64,000 nucleotides of DNA from Chelydra serpentina (taxonomy: Eukaryota; Chordata; Testudines; Chelydridae), in contig JBAIAC010000055.1 in NCBI GenBank assembly GCA_037349315.1, forward strand, positions 219,265 through 283,264, in the 5' to 3' direction. Each line of letters begins with the position of its first letter. The first letter of the stretch is position 1. A program made the translations under genes and the position numbers. Below the pieces are notes generated by a model. It ran no database searches, was not told where the DNA came from, and saw nothing but the letters and a program-made list of their open reading frames with translations. Positions 25,549 to 37,900 of this stretch are shown here, one piece after another.

Positions 25549-26335
25549 TCCGTGCCCAGCTAGCCAGGGAAGGAGCTGGGGGCCGGGTCCCAGGTCCGTG
25601 CCCAGCTAGGAGAGAAGGGGCAGGGTCGGCCAGGTCCCAGGTCGGCGCCAAGCTAGCCAGGGAAGGAGCCGGGGGGCTGGGTCCCAGGTCCATGCCCGGC
25701 TAGCCGGGGAAGGGGCCGGGTACCAGGTCCATGCCCGGCTAGGAGAGAAGGAGCCGGGGGGCTGGGTACCAGGTCCATGCCCGGCTAGCCGGAGAAGGGG
25801 CCGGGTACCAGGTCCATGCCCGGCTAGCCGAGAAGGGGCCAGGTACCAGGTCCATGGCTGGCTAGCCGGAGAAGGAGCCGGGGGGCTGGGTCCCAGGACC
25901 ATGCCTGGCTGGCCGGAGAAGGGGCCAGGTACCAGGTCCATGCCTGGCTAGCCGGAGAAGGAGCCGGGTGGGCCGGGTCCCAGGTCCATGCCCGGCTAGC
26001 TGGAGAAGGAGCCGGGGGGCTGGGTCCCAGGTCCATGCCTGGCTGGCCGGAGAAGGGGCCAGGTACCAGGTCCATGCCCGGCTAGCCGGAGAAGGAGCCG
26101 GGGGGCTGGGTACCAGGTCCATGCCCGGCTAGCCGGAGAAGGGGCCGGGTACCAGGTCCATGCCCGGCTAGCCGGAGAAGGGGCCGGGTACCAGGTCCAT
26201 GCCCGGCTAGCCGGAGAAGGAGCCGGGGGGCTGGGTACCAGGTCCATGCCTGGCTGGTCGGAGAAGGAGCCGGGGGGCCGGGTCCCAGGTCCATGCCCGG
26301 CTAGCCGGAGAAGGGGCCGGGGAGGGAAGGGTCCA
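25549..26335. repeat. About 46-base minisatellite, right block
   Basis: Around seventeen copies related to the left block, but most carry ggctagccggagaagg in place of cagctaggagagaagg, and ggtccatgcc in place of ggtccgtgcc. The switch of variant lies near the MITE insertion. Confidence 0.9.
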
Positions 26336-26479
26336 GGGACCCCAGACCGGGGGGTTACGGGGGCGAGTGGCTGCCCAGGGAGCTCTGGGTGGGGGGAGGG
26401 GGGTCCAGGATCGGTTCAGAGGAATGAGCTAATGAGCCCCCCCACCCCCCCCCGCACAGGCCGGGCAGCGCCTGCCCCC

Positions 26480-27530
26480 CGGCACGCCAGGGGTTAACCC
26501 GCCCCCCAACCTGCCCCTCACCGCCATGGCAGCCTCCCCAGCCGGCCGGGCTCAGCCTCCTTTCATCACTTCCGCCCCTCGGCCCCCGGAGCTGGCACCG
26601 AGGCGCTGGGGCTGCGGCTGCACCGGGGGCCGCGATGGGGCCGTGACAGCGGCGGGGCCGCCGAGGGGGGCAGCGCGCAGCAGCCGGGGCCGCCTCCCCC
26701 CACGCCCCGTCGGGCACCCGGAGCTGCAAGGACGGAGCGCGGGGGGGCTGCTCGCAGAGGTAAGGGGGGGGGCGCTGGGACAGATGCAGGCTCTGCCCCC
26801 CCCCATAGGGATCTGCCGCCGGGGGGGGGGGGGGGCTGCAGGGACTGGGCCCGAGGGGGGGGAGCCCCGCCAGGCAGCGGCTCCTCGGAGGTGATGGAGA
26901 GAGAGCGGGGTGGGGGGAGGATGAGGAAGGTGCTGCGGGAAAGGGGGGGGGGGGCTCCTGCAGGGAGGGGAGGGGGATGGTGCGGGGGGGGGGGCAGAGA
27001 GATGATGCGGGATCCCGGCTCCCAATTTCTCCGCCGGGCAGCGGGGGACGCTGCCGGCGGGGAAGGATTTTCCCAGCCCCGCTCCGGTTTTTGGCGCCGG
27101 GAGGGGGGGCGGGATTTTCCCCTCCTCCCCCCTCCCCCGGTGCGGGCGGGGGGGCCAGGGCGGCCCGGCTCCGGCTCTCGCTGCGGCTGGAGCAGAATCT
27201 GCTTTCGTGTCATCCGGGCTGGGAGCCCCCCCCGCGGCCTCCCCCCCCCCCCCCCCCGCCCGGTGCTGCAGCCAGCAGGGCCCGCGCCGCATCCCGGCCT
27301 GGGCCGCTCCCTGCGCCGTGGGAGGGGCACCGGGGGGGCACCCAGGTTCCCCGTGGCAGAGGCGCAGGCTGGGCCCATCCCCGTGGAGGCCGCTTTACCC
27401 CCGAGCTCTGAGTCCAGCCCCCCCACCCCCATGCAGCCCCCACGTGGGGACCCCCCCACGGGCCTGACCTCGCCTTGGGGGAGCTGCGCGGGGGGGTCGC
27501 ACCACGGGCCTGAATAAACCTGGTTCCCAG
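26480..27530 (+). promoter_or_regulatory. ATP8B2: CpG-rich island, candidate ATP8B2 promoter and first exon
   Basis: Very GC- and CpG-rich sequence 4.4 kb upstream of the first ATP8B2 coding exon. A strong donor (CGCAGAG then GTAAGG) follows 26759. A candidate 5' exon would end there and splice to the acceptor at 31886. The ATG at 26526, in a good Kozak context, is open to the donor. Its frame meets TGA after joining the 31887 exon, so it would be an upstream ORF and not the protein start. An AATAAA at 27513-27518 could serve a short alternative transcript. No transcript evidence is available. Confidence 0.5.
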
Positions 27531-27769
27531 CCCAGCGGGGTTTGGCTCCTAATGCGCTGGGCACATATTTAAACCTGGCAGGAGGGTTTAAGCCCCCCCC
27601 TCTCCCCCCCCCGTGAAGGGGGCTGGGGGAGCCCAACTGGCTCCTAGGGGCGGAAATCAGCCAGCTCCCCTGGGGCCGTTTCTTCTAGTTTTATTCTGTC
27701 TGTCAGAGTCGCACCTGGGGCCCTGTCTGAGATCGAGGGAGGCCGCGGCGTTGTGCTGGGCGCTGCCCG

Positions 27770-28310
27770 GGCCCTGACCCAGAACCTGGGGCCGCCCCGT
27801 TGTGCCGGGCCCTGACCGAGAACCCGGGGCCGCCGCGTTGTGCCGGGCCCTGACCGAGAACCCGGGGCCGCCGCGTTGTGCCGGGCCCTGACCGAGAACC
27901 CGGGGCCGCCGCGTTGTGCCGGGCCCTGACCGAGAACCCGGGGCCGCCCTGTTGTGCTGGGCGCTGCCCGGGCCCTGACCGAGAACCCGGGGCCGCCCTG
28001 TTGTGCCGGGCCCTGACCGAGAACCCGGGGCCGCCGCGTTGTGCCGGGCCCTGACCGAGAACCCGGGGCCGCTGCATTGTGCCGGGCCCTGACCGAGAAC
28101 CCGGGGACGCCCCGTTGTGCCGGGCCCTGACCGAGAACCCGGGGCCGCCACGTTGTGCCGGGCCCTGACCGAGAACCCGGGGCCGCCCCATTGTGCTGAG
28201 CGCTGCCCGGGCCCTGACCGAGAACCCGGGGCCACCGTGTTGTGCCAGGCGGTGCCGGGCCCTGACCGAGAACCCGGGGCCGCCCCGTTGTGCCGGGCGA
28301 TGTGCAGACC
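27770..28310. repeat. 38-base minisatellite in ATP8B2 5' region
   Basis: Some fourteen copies of ttgtgccgggccctgacc plus gagaacccggggccgccgcg. A few units have a 'tgctgggcgctgcccggg' insertion. Confidence 0.93.
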
Positions 28311-28354
28311 CAGGGAAACGCAGTCCCTGCAATCACCCTCTGAATGGGCCTGGG

Positions 28355-28500
28355 CAGGATTATTCTCCCCATTTACGGTTGGCACCGGAGGCCCAGAGGG
28401 CATCAGTGAAGGGCCCAAGGCCCCTCGGAGAGTCGGTGGCAAAGCCGGGAATGGAACCGAGCTCTCTGGTCTCCCAGCCTCCTCTGAGCAGTCTGGTGCC
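28355..28500 (-). repeat. MIR-like SINE fragment, antisense
   Basis: Pattern 'ttctccccatttacggttggcacc', 'gaggcccagagggc', 'aagggcccaaggcccctcgg', 'gtggcaaagccgggaatggaac' follows the layout of the MIR consensus (cccatttacag, gcccaaggtcac, ggcagagccgggaatagaac). It is diverged. Confidence 0.55.
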
Positions 28501-29239
28501 AGGGGCCTTGGTGGTGGGACCATGCAGGCAGAGCGAGGCGGGGGCCCTGCTTGCAGTCCGGGCTGTCTGTTCCTGACCCTCGAGGGGTTGCTGGCCCCCA
28601 GCAGGGGACGAGGGGAGCGGAGACGAGACCCCTTCACCCCCCTCCTGACCCCGCTCCCCGCCCAGAGCTGAGAGTAGAACCCAGGAGTCCTGGCTCCTGT
28701 CCAGGCCGGGCTGTGCTGGGACTACTGGCTGGGGCTCTGCTCTGGGTAGCCCCGCCTGGGGCGTTCTCTGCCCCGAAGGCCCAGCGGCTGCCACCTGTGG
28801 AGTCCCCAGAGGGGTGGGCCTGGGGCAGGGAGGGGGGTGAAGCTGCCCCCCCCCATTGCTGGGCTCCACGTGTTTCAGGCTCCCCCACCCCCACCCTTCA
28901 TTGTGGTCTCTGCACCTCCGACCCATCCCCCCTCCACTTCCTGTCGCTGCTCCGCGCTCAGGTCCTGGCGGGGCTGAGGCGGGTGTGCAGGGCCTGGCTC
29001 GCTGGCCACGCGCAGGGCGTGAGGAGCAGCCCGGACGCCTGGGTTCTCTGCGGCCTCCCCCCACTGTTCAGGCTCTTGCCTCAGTGACCCCTCCGTGGCC
29101 CCGTCCTGCGCCGGGCGTGTCATCGGTGGGGGCCCGTGGCCAGGTTATCCGGGGAGAGGGAGTCCTGGGGGACCCCTGGGCCTGGAGGGGAGTCAGAGCC
29201 GCGCTGGGGCTGCAGAACGCCCCCCCCCCGGGGGGAGAG

Positions 29240-29375
29240 ACCCTCCCCACTTCACAGGGAGACTGTCTCAGAGCTGGGGGCTGAACCTAGGTCTTCCAAG
29301 TCACAGGCCAAGCCCCTGAACCACTGGGCCAGCCCGCCTCTGTGCCTCAGTTTCCCCTGTGGAAATCGGGGTGAT
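29240..29375 (-). repeat. MIR-like SINE fragment
   Basis: It shows 'cccacttcacaggga', 'tgaacctaggtcttccaagtc', 'ccctgaaccactgggcc' and 'gtgcctcagtttcccc', the MIR/tRNA-SINE vocabulary of amniotes. Borders are approximate. Confidence 0.45.
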
Positions 29376-30004
29376 GCGAGAGCAGGGGAGTGGGGTGCAT
29401 GGGGCCGTACTCTCTGTGCTGTCAATGGCTCTTGGTTTGACGTGCCCAGGTGGGGCTCTGGTTTAATGCCTGCAGCCTCTCCAGGACACAGTGCAGGAGA
29501 TCTAGGCCAGGGCCTTGCGCCCAGGTTCCCTGCGCTGAGTCCAGGGTCTCCGGGAGCAGCCTCCAGCCACCTCCCTTCCCTGGGCGGGGTGCTCCGCGTG
29601 TGAGCTGAATGCCCGGGCTTCGCGGACCAGCTCCCCCCGGCTCTCCCTGCGGAGTGGGCCAGGCTGACCCTGCTGCCCACGGGCGCTGCCACGCGTGATT
29701 CCCTGCCCCCCCTTGCTCCGTGTCTCCCCTGGGGCCAGGTGCAGAGCTGTGCGGCCCGGTAACCTGGCTGGCGGGGTGTGCCGGGGGCAGGCCAGGCCTG
29801 GGCACAAGGGTCGGTGGTTCTATGGACCGCATGTGAGCAGGACCTGTACCGGGCGCCCGCCCCCCCGCTCCCAGCCTGGAGCAGGCCGGCTACAAGCGAG
29901 CAGCTGCCACCTGGGCTCCCTGGAGCCCGCGTCCTGGCGTGGCAGGAGGCCCAGCGAGCCAGACAGGAGGCGGCTGAGCCCTGCCCCAGGGGCCGCTCAC
30001 CCTG

Positions 30005-30565
30005 TGTCACGGAGTGTGGGGGAGTCCGGCCCTGCACCCCTCTTCCCCGGATTCACTGGGAGTCTCAGCCAGCCAGTAGAACAGAAGGTTTATTAGAGAT
30101 GCCAGGAACACAGTCCAACCAGAGCTTGTCAGTACATCCAGGACCCCTCACTCGGGTCCTTCCGGGGGGCAGGGAGCTTAGACCCCAGCCTGGGGGCTCC
30201 CTGCATTTCACCCCACAGCTCCAAACGGGGCAGGGAGGTCAGACCCTGTCTGCCTCTCTCCCCTCCTCTCCAGGCAGCTCCAAACTGAAACTATCCAGCC
30301 CCTCCTCCCCCTTTGTCTGCTTCCCGGGCCAGGAGGTCACCTGATCCCTTTGTTCGAACACCTTCAGCTCTCACCTTTGCAGGGGAGGGCCCGGGGCCAT
30401 CGGTTGCTAGGATACAAAGTGTCAGCCATTCTCTGGGTCCAGGCCCCTCTGTAACACTCATGCATCCTTGTTCCACCACCTAGAAACTCAAGCACTGCAT
30501 AGGGGAAACCGAGGCACCCACACAGTACTCAGGGAAAACATTAACAACAGTCCTAGTTCGTCACA
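30005..30565 (-). mobile_element. Solo LTR (family A, copy 1), antisense, 5-base TSD
   Basis: It begins TGTCACGGAGTGTGGGGGAG and ends GTTCGTCACA on the + strand. On the minus strand it runs TGTGACGA... to ...CCGTGACA with a poly(A) signal (TTTATT at 30089-30094 on the + strand). CCCTG flanks it at 30000-30004 and 30566-30570, an exact 5-base duplication as left by retroviral or LTR-retrotransposon integration. There is no internal coding region, so this is a solo LTR made by LTR-LTR recombination. It lies in ATP8B2 intron 1. Confidence 0.88.
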
Positions 30566-30739
30566 CCCTGCTGGGCAGGAAGGCTCCCAGAGAGCAGCTC
30601 CCCCAGCTTGGGCTTCCTCCACTCCCCAGGGGCCCCATGGGACGCGGGATCTGCGGGACTATCTGCTGGCGTGTGGAAGGGGGCCTACAGCCCAATCCGG
30701 GGGGGGGGGGGGCACAGAGACTGGGGTGCATCTAGGGAC

Positions 30740-30860
30740 GTTCCAGAGCAGGCCTGCACAACATGCGGCCCGGGGGTCGCATGCGGCCCACGTGGGCTCA
30801 CTGTGCGGCCCGCGGTGGGTGGGGGGAGTAGGTGAGCTCACAGTGCGGCCCAAATTCTGG
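30740..30860. repeat. Possible hAT-related fragment with repeated 'tgcggccc'
   Basis: A stretch with four spaced copies of 'tgcggccc', starting 'aggcctgcacaacatgcggccc'. The style resembles old hAT non-autonomous elements, but no terminal repeats or target duplication were found. Confidence 0.3.
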
Positions 30861-31886
30861 GACTGTGTCCGTTGGTCCTTTTTGCTGCTTGTCTCTGGGC
30901 TGGGGGTTGTCCCAATGCTGCAAAGAGGGTGTTCCCAAAGGAAGGTGCTTGCTTCTAACCCCCGAGGCCGTCAGTATGTCTGCTCTTCTCTAGTCAGCCC
31001 ACTTGACAAGTTCGATTGTCCTTGGTCTGGTTCCCATCCCCTCTCTAAGGGTTGCAGCTGTCTGGAGGTGCCTGACTTCCACCCCCTCCTCATTCACACC
31101 TCATTCATTCAACAGTGCAATTGAATACAAAGTGGGGGGGGGGGGGGGAGATCTTATTCTACTTCTAGCAAAAAGACATTTTTCTTTTACCTTAATTATA
31201 CTACCTTAGGGGCCCGCTATAACATATTACCAAGGTTCAATACAAAGTCATATAAACGTTATACAAAATTGCATAATGCAGAGATTTATCTACAACTGCA
31301 TTGACTGACTGTTGTGTGCAGTAATATAGTGACCCCTGGGTGGGGGGAGGTGAAGAGGGGTGTGATGGTGGGGCCGAGCGGGGAGGGGGCGGGTCCTATT
31401 TTACTGCTGTGATCTGGTCACCCTATGCGCGCTGTTTCTTTCCCCCTCTACAGGCTTCCACACCCCAGCGCTGGGGAAGGAGGGGTTGTTTCCGCGGGGT
31501 GGGCGGTGCTGGGGGGGGGGGGGGGGGGTTCCACGGGGCCAGGGGAGTTCGCCCCTCAGCTGTTTTCTTTGGAGTAATATGGCCCTCGCCGCTTTACAAG
31601 TTGTGCAGGCCTGGTCTAGAGCAACTGCTGAGCGATGGGGTAGCAGCGGGCTGCAGGTCGGGACTGAGGAGCGTGGACAGAGGTCTGCATGCGGCGGGTG
31701 GGGGGTGGGCCCTGAGGGGTTCAGGTTTGCTGCACCCGCCTGCGCTGTTTCTGGCTCTGGTCAGCCCCCAGCAGGGGGTGATGAAGCTGCCGGCACTTTC
31801 TGGGCTGTGGGTCCTGGAGCCGCAGGCTGGGAAGCGGGGTCTCTGGCTCTCCTGACGTGTGTCTCTCCCCCTTCCCCTCGGTGCAG

Positions 31887-31923
31887 AGTCTCCCATGGGC
31901 CTGACTAGCCAGACGTGGATGCC
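31887..31923 (+). promoter_or_regulatory. ATP8B2: ATP8B2 5' leader with overlapping upstream ORF
   Basis: The exon begins after the acceptor gtgcag (31881-31886). An ATG at 31895 opens a 26-codon frame that passes the true start at 31924 in another frame and ends at TGA 32607-32609 in the next exon. An in-frame TAG at 31906-31908 precedes the real ATG, confirming that the protein cannot start upstream in this exon. Confidence 0.65.
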
Positions 31924-34900
31924 ATGGAGCTGTGTGCAAAAAAACACCCCCCAGGTAAGGGGTCCTGCGGGTCCGTGTAATGGGGGGGAGGGGGCGGGGG
32001 CGTCACATTTTCCTTCTGCAATTCCCACCCACCGCTGGAGCGGAGTTGCTTTAAAATATTTAAATGAAGCTAACGTAATTGGGGGGGGGGGGAATAATTT
32101 GGGGGCAGTGAAGGGTCTCGGTGCCAATGGGGTTCCGTGGGGTTGGACGGACACTGCAGAAATTGCCTCTTCTCCGCCCTCGCCCTGGGCCCCCAGCGCG
32201 GGTTCGGGGTTCCTGTGTGACTTTGTGGGGGCGGCGGTTTGGAGAGCTGGGAGCGCTTGTACATCCCTTGGGGCACAGAGTTCCCACCCGCTTAATCTCC
32301 GGAGTCCCTGCCCTCCAGAGCTCTGACCCGGAACCAGATCCAGACTGAGAGGCTTGTGCAGAGCTGAGGGGTGGGTTTCGGGTTAGGATTGAGGGGTGGT
32401 GGCAGAGCTGGGAAGGAACAGCCAGCAGAGCTGGGGGGCAGGACTGGGGGGCCTGGCAGAGCTGGGGGGGCTGCATGGGGGGCTAGGCTGGGGGGGGAGG
32501 TGCCTGCGATGGGCACCTCCTGTCGTAGTGGCCCTGGCGGGGGCGCGGGCAGCACATGCCCGGGCTCCGGCTGACCCGGGTTCTGTTGCAGAGGAAGAAA
32601 GGCGGGTGAAGGCCAACGCCCGAGAGTACAACGAGAAGTTCCAGTATGCGGTGAGTGCCGGGGTGCCCGCAGCGGGGTCTGTCCCCTGCCTGGCAGGGCC
32701 TGGCTCGTGTGGGCAGGGGGGCTACAGGGCAGGGCAGCTAGGCATGGCTCATGGGGTGGGGGTTAGTGACCCACAGGCTCTCTGTCTCCAGTGCCAGGCC
32801 CACCCCAAAGGTTTCTCCCCATCTCTCCCGGACCCCTAATCCTGCTCCTCTCTCCCGAGCAGGGTCACTGCGGAGGCAGGCTCTGGCCTGGGTTCCCCGT
32901 GTGGGGCTGTGGCAGTGGGGCCTAGCCTGGGAAATGCGGGGGTGGGAGGGTGGCTCTGTTGGCCAAGGGGACTGGGGGATGGGGGGCGTGTGGTGCTGGG
33001 GGGGCGTGTCATGGTTCTGGGTTGCAGGTCACCGTCCTCGTCTGACTCCTCCGGGGGTCGGGGGCTGGGAGCTAAAAATGGGGTTTTGGCCATGAGAAAA
33101 TGCTGCTGCTGAGGATCTATTAATAACGAGCTGGGCCGTCCCAGCGGTGCGGGGGGCAGAGGATGGTGCCCTGGTTCCATGGGAGCCCCTGCCAGCTTCT
33201 TCCGCCAGCGCTGCGGTGGGGGGGTGGGAGCAGCTCACCTTGGCCTCCCCCCCTTTTTGTGCTGTGGGAGGGGGCAGGGAAAGGTTATTTTTAGCTGCTC
33301 CCCCGGGCCCAGCCCCTTGCTCTTCTCGGTGCTATTTCAGGACGGCTGGGCCTGGGGGCCGGGCTGCTGCTCAGGGGCCTGGTCTGGGGGGTGTCTGGCA
33401 TTGGGAGCTGGGGGGCTGGGGGCCAGAGCAGCTGGGGAGCTGGTGGTGCCCTGCCTGGTGAGCTGTCGGGGGGTGGGGCCAGCGTCACTTCCAGAGATGC
33501 TGGTTCTGCTTGTTCGCCCCGTCCTCCCTCCTGGGGCGCTCGACCGCCCCCCCTGCCCCCGTATAGGGGGGTAGGCAGAGGCGGAGAGAGGGCCGGGACA
33601 TGCCAAGGCGGCCCTGTGAGAACAGAACCCAGGAGTCGGCGCTGCCGGCTGACAGTGCTTCTCCTCCTCTGAGCCTTGGGGCGAGTGGAATCTCGGAGAG
33701 CTGGGGAGGGGGGACGGGGGGGATTCTTAGGGGGTCCCCATGGCTGGAGCTGGGCCCTTCAGGGTGGGGCCCGTGTCTCTCCTAATCCTGCCCATCTCGC
33801 CCCCGTCTCTCTCCAGAGTAACTGCATCCAGACCTCCAAGTACAATATCGTCACCTTCCTGCCCGTCAACCTCTTCGAGCAGTTCCAGGAAGTGGCCAAC
33901 ACCTATTTCCTCTTTCTCCTCATCCTGCAGGTGGGGGGGTCGGGGGGGCTGATTGCTCCCGGGGGTACCATACAGTGGCTGGCGTGGGAGGTCCCATGGG
34001 GAGGGGAGGGGCCCCCGGGCGGAACCCTGCTGGGGATCCCTGCCTAGGCTAGGGGGGTCCAGGGCCTTCTGCGTGGGGTCCCCGGGGCGGCGGCGGTGGG
34101 GCGTCCTTTGTGTTGAACACCCCACCCCCCTCTCTCCAGCTGATCCCCCAGATCTCCTCGCTCTCCTGGTTCACCACCATCGTGCCTTTGGTTCTCGTCT
34201 TGACCATCACAGCTGTCAAAGATGCCACCGATGACTATGTGAGTGCCCCCACCGTGCCTGGGGCGGGGGCAGGGTGCTGTGGGGGGAGCGGCGTTCCCAC
34301 CAGCTGCCCCTGGGCGTGGGGAGGTAGAGCTGGTTCCGCTGTCCGGGGGGTGGGGGGGGCACTGCCAAGCCAGGCAGCCCGTGTTGGAGGCAGGTGGGGG
34401 GGACTGGGCCCCTCCCGGGATCCCCTGACCGAGGTCTCCCCCCTCCAGTTCCGCCACAAGAGCGACAACCAGGTGAACAATCGCCAATCTCAGGTGCTGA
34501 TCAACGGAACGTGAGTGTCTCCGGGCCCCAGCCTGGGGGGGCCACAGGGAGGCAGGTTCCCCAGCTGAGGATGGGCTGTCGCCCCCCCCTCCCCCCGCCC
34601 CAGCATCCGGCACAGAAGTCCCATGGGGGAGGGGCTGGGGGGAGCAGGCGTCCTCTGAAGAAGGGGTGGGGGGGTGCTTCAGAGCTGCTGCTCTTGTGGG
34701 CTTGGAGCCAGGGCACAGCTGAGAGAACGGGGGGGTGGGGGGGCTCCTGCTCCCCGGCCCCCCTGACTCTGCTCCTCGTGCCCCCGCAGCCTCCGGCAGG
34801 AGCAGTGGATGAACGTGCGCGTCGGAGACATCATCAAGCTGGAGAACAACCACTTTGTGGCGGTGAGTCCGGCCCCGCGGTCTGTGTGGGGAGCCTCCAA

Positions 34901-37900
34901 CCCAGAGCCGCCTTCCCCAGGGGGGTGGGGCAGAGTCACTGCCCTCGTCTCCCCCCCCCCCCCCCGGGGAGGCGCTGGCGGCTGGGCGACAGGCCTGCGT
35001 CTCCCCCAGGGGCAGGGACACGGAACGTCGGGGTTGGGGGGGCGGCAGGGACCCCGATGGCTTCTCAGCCCCGGCCGTTCCTCTCCCCCGACAGGCCGAC
35101 CTCCTGCTCCTCTCCAGCAGCGAACCCCACGGACTGTGCTACATCGAGACGGCCGAGCTCGATGGGTGAGTGACCTCGCCTCCCCTCCGCCCGGCCAGCC
35201 CTAGGGGAATGGGGGGCAGGGCAGTAAGCCTGCTTCGCCCCGTCAGCTCTGCCCTGCGAGTCCGACCGTGCCGGGTCCAGGCCCCCCCGGCGCTGCAGGG
35301 CACCCGGCAGCGTTTCTTGGCCCCGGAGCCCAATGTGGGGAGTCCGGAGACTCGCCCACAGAATAACGGTCACGTCATTGGCTGGCCTGGGCAGGTGCTG
35401 TGGGCTCTGGCTCTCCAGAGCTCTGTGTCTCTCCCCAACGCCGGCCCTTATCCCGGCTCCCGCAGCCCCGGCCGAATTCAAGAGCGTCCCGGGGGTGAGC
35501 GGCACTTGCTCGGGCTTTGTGGCCCCGGGGCGTGGGGGGCGGTTTGAGGAAGGATCCAGCCAGGCCGCCCTGGCCGGTTTGGTGACACAGCCCTGCCCCA
35601 GAGCAGGTCGTCCCCCACGTTGGACCCTCGGGCTGGTAGCGCCAAGTCCAGTGAGTTGTGGCCGGGCGCGTCCGTTTCACAAATATCACGGGTATTCCCG
35701 TGCTGGCACGGCCACTGGCCAGGCCGAGGGCGTCTCGCCGGGCGCAGCCCCCAGCGCTAACGCTGCCTGCCCGAGACAGACCCAGGCTGGGCAGGGAACG
35801 GGGCCAGAGCTGGGACTAGAACCCAGGTGTCCGGGCCCCTCGCCCCGGCCCACGCTGCCTCTCCACCTTCCAGAGAGACCAACATGAAAGTGCGCCAGGC
35901 CATTCCTGTCACCTCGGAGCTGGGGGACATCGGCCAGCTGGCCCAGTTCGACGGTGAGTGCAGGGGTGGGGGCAGCCCTGCCCGCTCAGCCTTTCTGTCT
36001 CCGCTTTCTCATGACGTGCTTTGGGGGGTGGCACTTTGGGGGGTTACCTGAGGCGTTCGGGGGTATTCCTGCCCCCTGCTCACAGCGGGAGGGAGCCCTG
36101 TCTGGGCCCAGCAGAGGAAACGCTCCCCAGCCACCAGCTGCTGGCCACACAGGTGCTGGGCTCCGGGCTCCGGGCTCCGGGCTCCCTGCCCTTCCCCACG
36201 CAGGCGCTGGGCTCCGGGTGCCCTGCCCTTCCCCACACAGGTGCTGGGCTCCGGGCTCCCTGCCCTTCCCCACGCAGGCACTGGGCTCCGGGCTCCGGGT
36301 GCCCTGCCCTTCCCCACACAGGTGCTGGGCTCCGGGCTCCCTGCCCTTCCCCACGCAGGCACTGGGCTCCGGGCTCCGGGTGCCCTGCCCTTCCCCACAC
36401 AGGTGCTGGGCTCCGGGCTCCCTGCCCTTCCCCACGCAGGCGCTGGGCTCCGGGCTCCGGGTGCCCTGCCCTTCCCCATGCAGGCCAGCGGTTTACACAG
36501 CCCACTCTGGTACACTCGAGCGTCCTGTCCTCAGCTTCCGGCACCCCCAGTGGGCACCGACCCGCTGCCTCCGGGGCAGCAGGGCACCCGGGTCACTGGT
36601 CCCCCCCCAGTGCCACACTCTCCTTGGGCGGGTTTAGAGTAAAACCAACTGACGCTGGTTGAACGGAGCTCGAGGGAAAGATTCCAGCCTAGGCCGGGCC
36701 AAGGATCCGGAAACGTTCGGCTACAGGTGAAAGAGGCACGTCAGAGGCAGTTTATAGCCTGGACTTAGTGAGCAGTGACTCTCCTGGCTTATTCGGCGTT
36801 TCTCACCCACTGCCTGGTCCCTGCGGCCCAGAGAGCTGTGAGCCGCTTGTCACGAGCCAGCCCCTGCTGACGGAGTCTCTGTCACGGGTCGGCCCTTGGG
36901 CCGGTTCTGCCCCGACACAGTCTGAGCCCGGCAGCCCCTCTGCCAAGAGCCGGGGTTTGTTTGTCCCTGTAGGTCTACGGCCAGGAAACACCAGCTGTCT
37001 GGCGGGTGTCCTTGTTCTCGCCTTGCCTCCCCTCTCACAGCACCTCGCACGCATACCTCGCACACACACCTTGCACGCACACCTTGCACACGCCTCGCAC
37101 ACATGCCTCACGCACACACCTCACATGCACACCTTGCACGCACACCTCACACATACCTTGCATGCACACACCTCGCACACACCTCACATGCACACCTTTC
37201 ACGCACACCTTGCACGCACACCTCATGCACACACCTTGCACACACACACACCTCGCACACACACACCTCACACACACCTCGCGCACACACCTCGCACACA
37301 CCTCGCGCACACACCTCGCAGGAACCGGGCCAGCGCAAACCCCCTGGGGCAAAGCACTGAGGAGACGGTCGGACCTGGGCTGATAGATCCGCCTGCTCCT
37401 GCCCAGATGTCTCTGTGTCCCTGGGTCCAGCTCTGCTTCTGCCCCTCTCCCTCCAGCACCCCCTGAATGAAGCTCTCGGCCCAGTCTGAGTCCCAGCCCC
37501 GGTGCCCGGGTTGCCCGAAGTCTGGGGGCTGGGGGCTGGGCCGGGGGCGCCGGGATCGGAGCTGGGCTCCCGCGTCCAGCGCTGGGCTGCGGAGTAGCGG
37601 GCTGCCGGCTCTCTCCCCAGGCGAGGTGATCTGCGAGCCCCCCAACAACAAACTGGACAAGTTCAGCGGGACCCTGTACTGGAAGGAGAACAAATACCCG
37701 CTGAGCAACCAGAACATGCTGCTGCGTGGCTGCATGCTGCGGAACACCGAGTGGTGCTTCGGCCTCGTGGTCTTCGCAGGTGGGGACGCGGGGGGGGAGG
37801 TGTTGTGTTAACGCCGGGGCCCGTCCCCTCTCCCCACGGCCTGCTCTGCCGTGTAATCAGGGGCTGTTTCCGGCCATACGGGCGACCAGGTGTCTGGCAG

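Noticed and set aside
24885..26335. CRISPR-like array of repeats
   Set aside because: The repeats are head-to-tail minisatellite units without unique spacers, in vertebrate DNA.
26526..26759. Alternative N-terminal coding exon of ATP8B2
   Set aside because: It ends in phase 0, and joining to the exon at 31887 or 32592 gives an early TGA, so it cannot extend the flippase.
26552..28637. Long minus-strand frames over the CpG island and 38-base array
   Set aside because: Stops are scarce because of composition and repeats; no conserved protein is recognisable.
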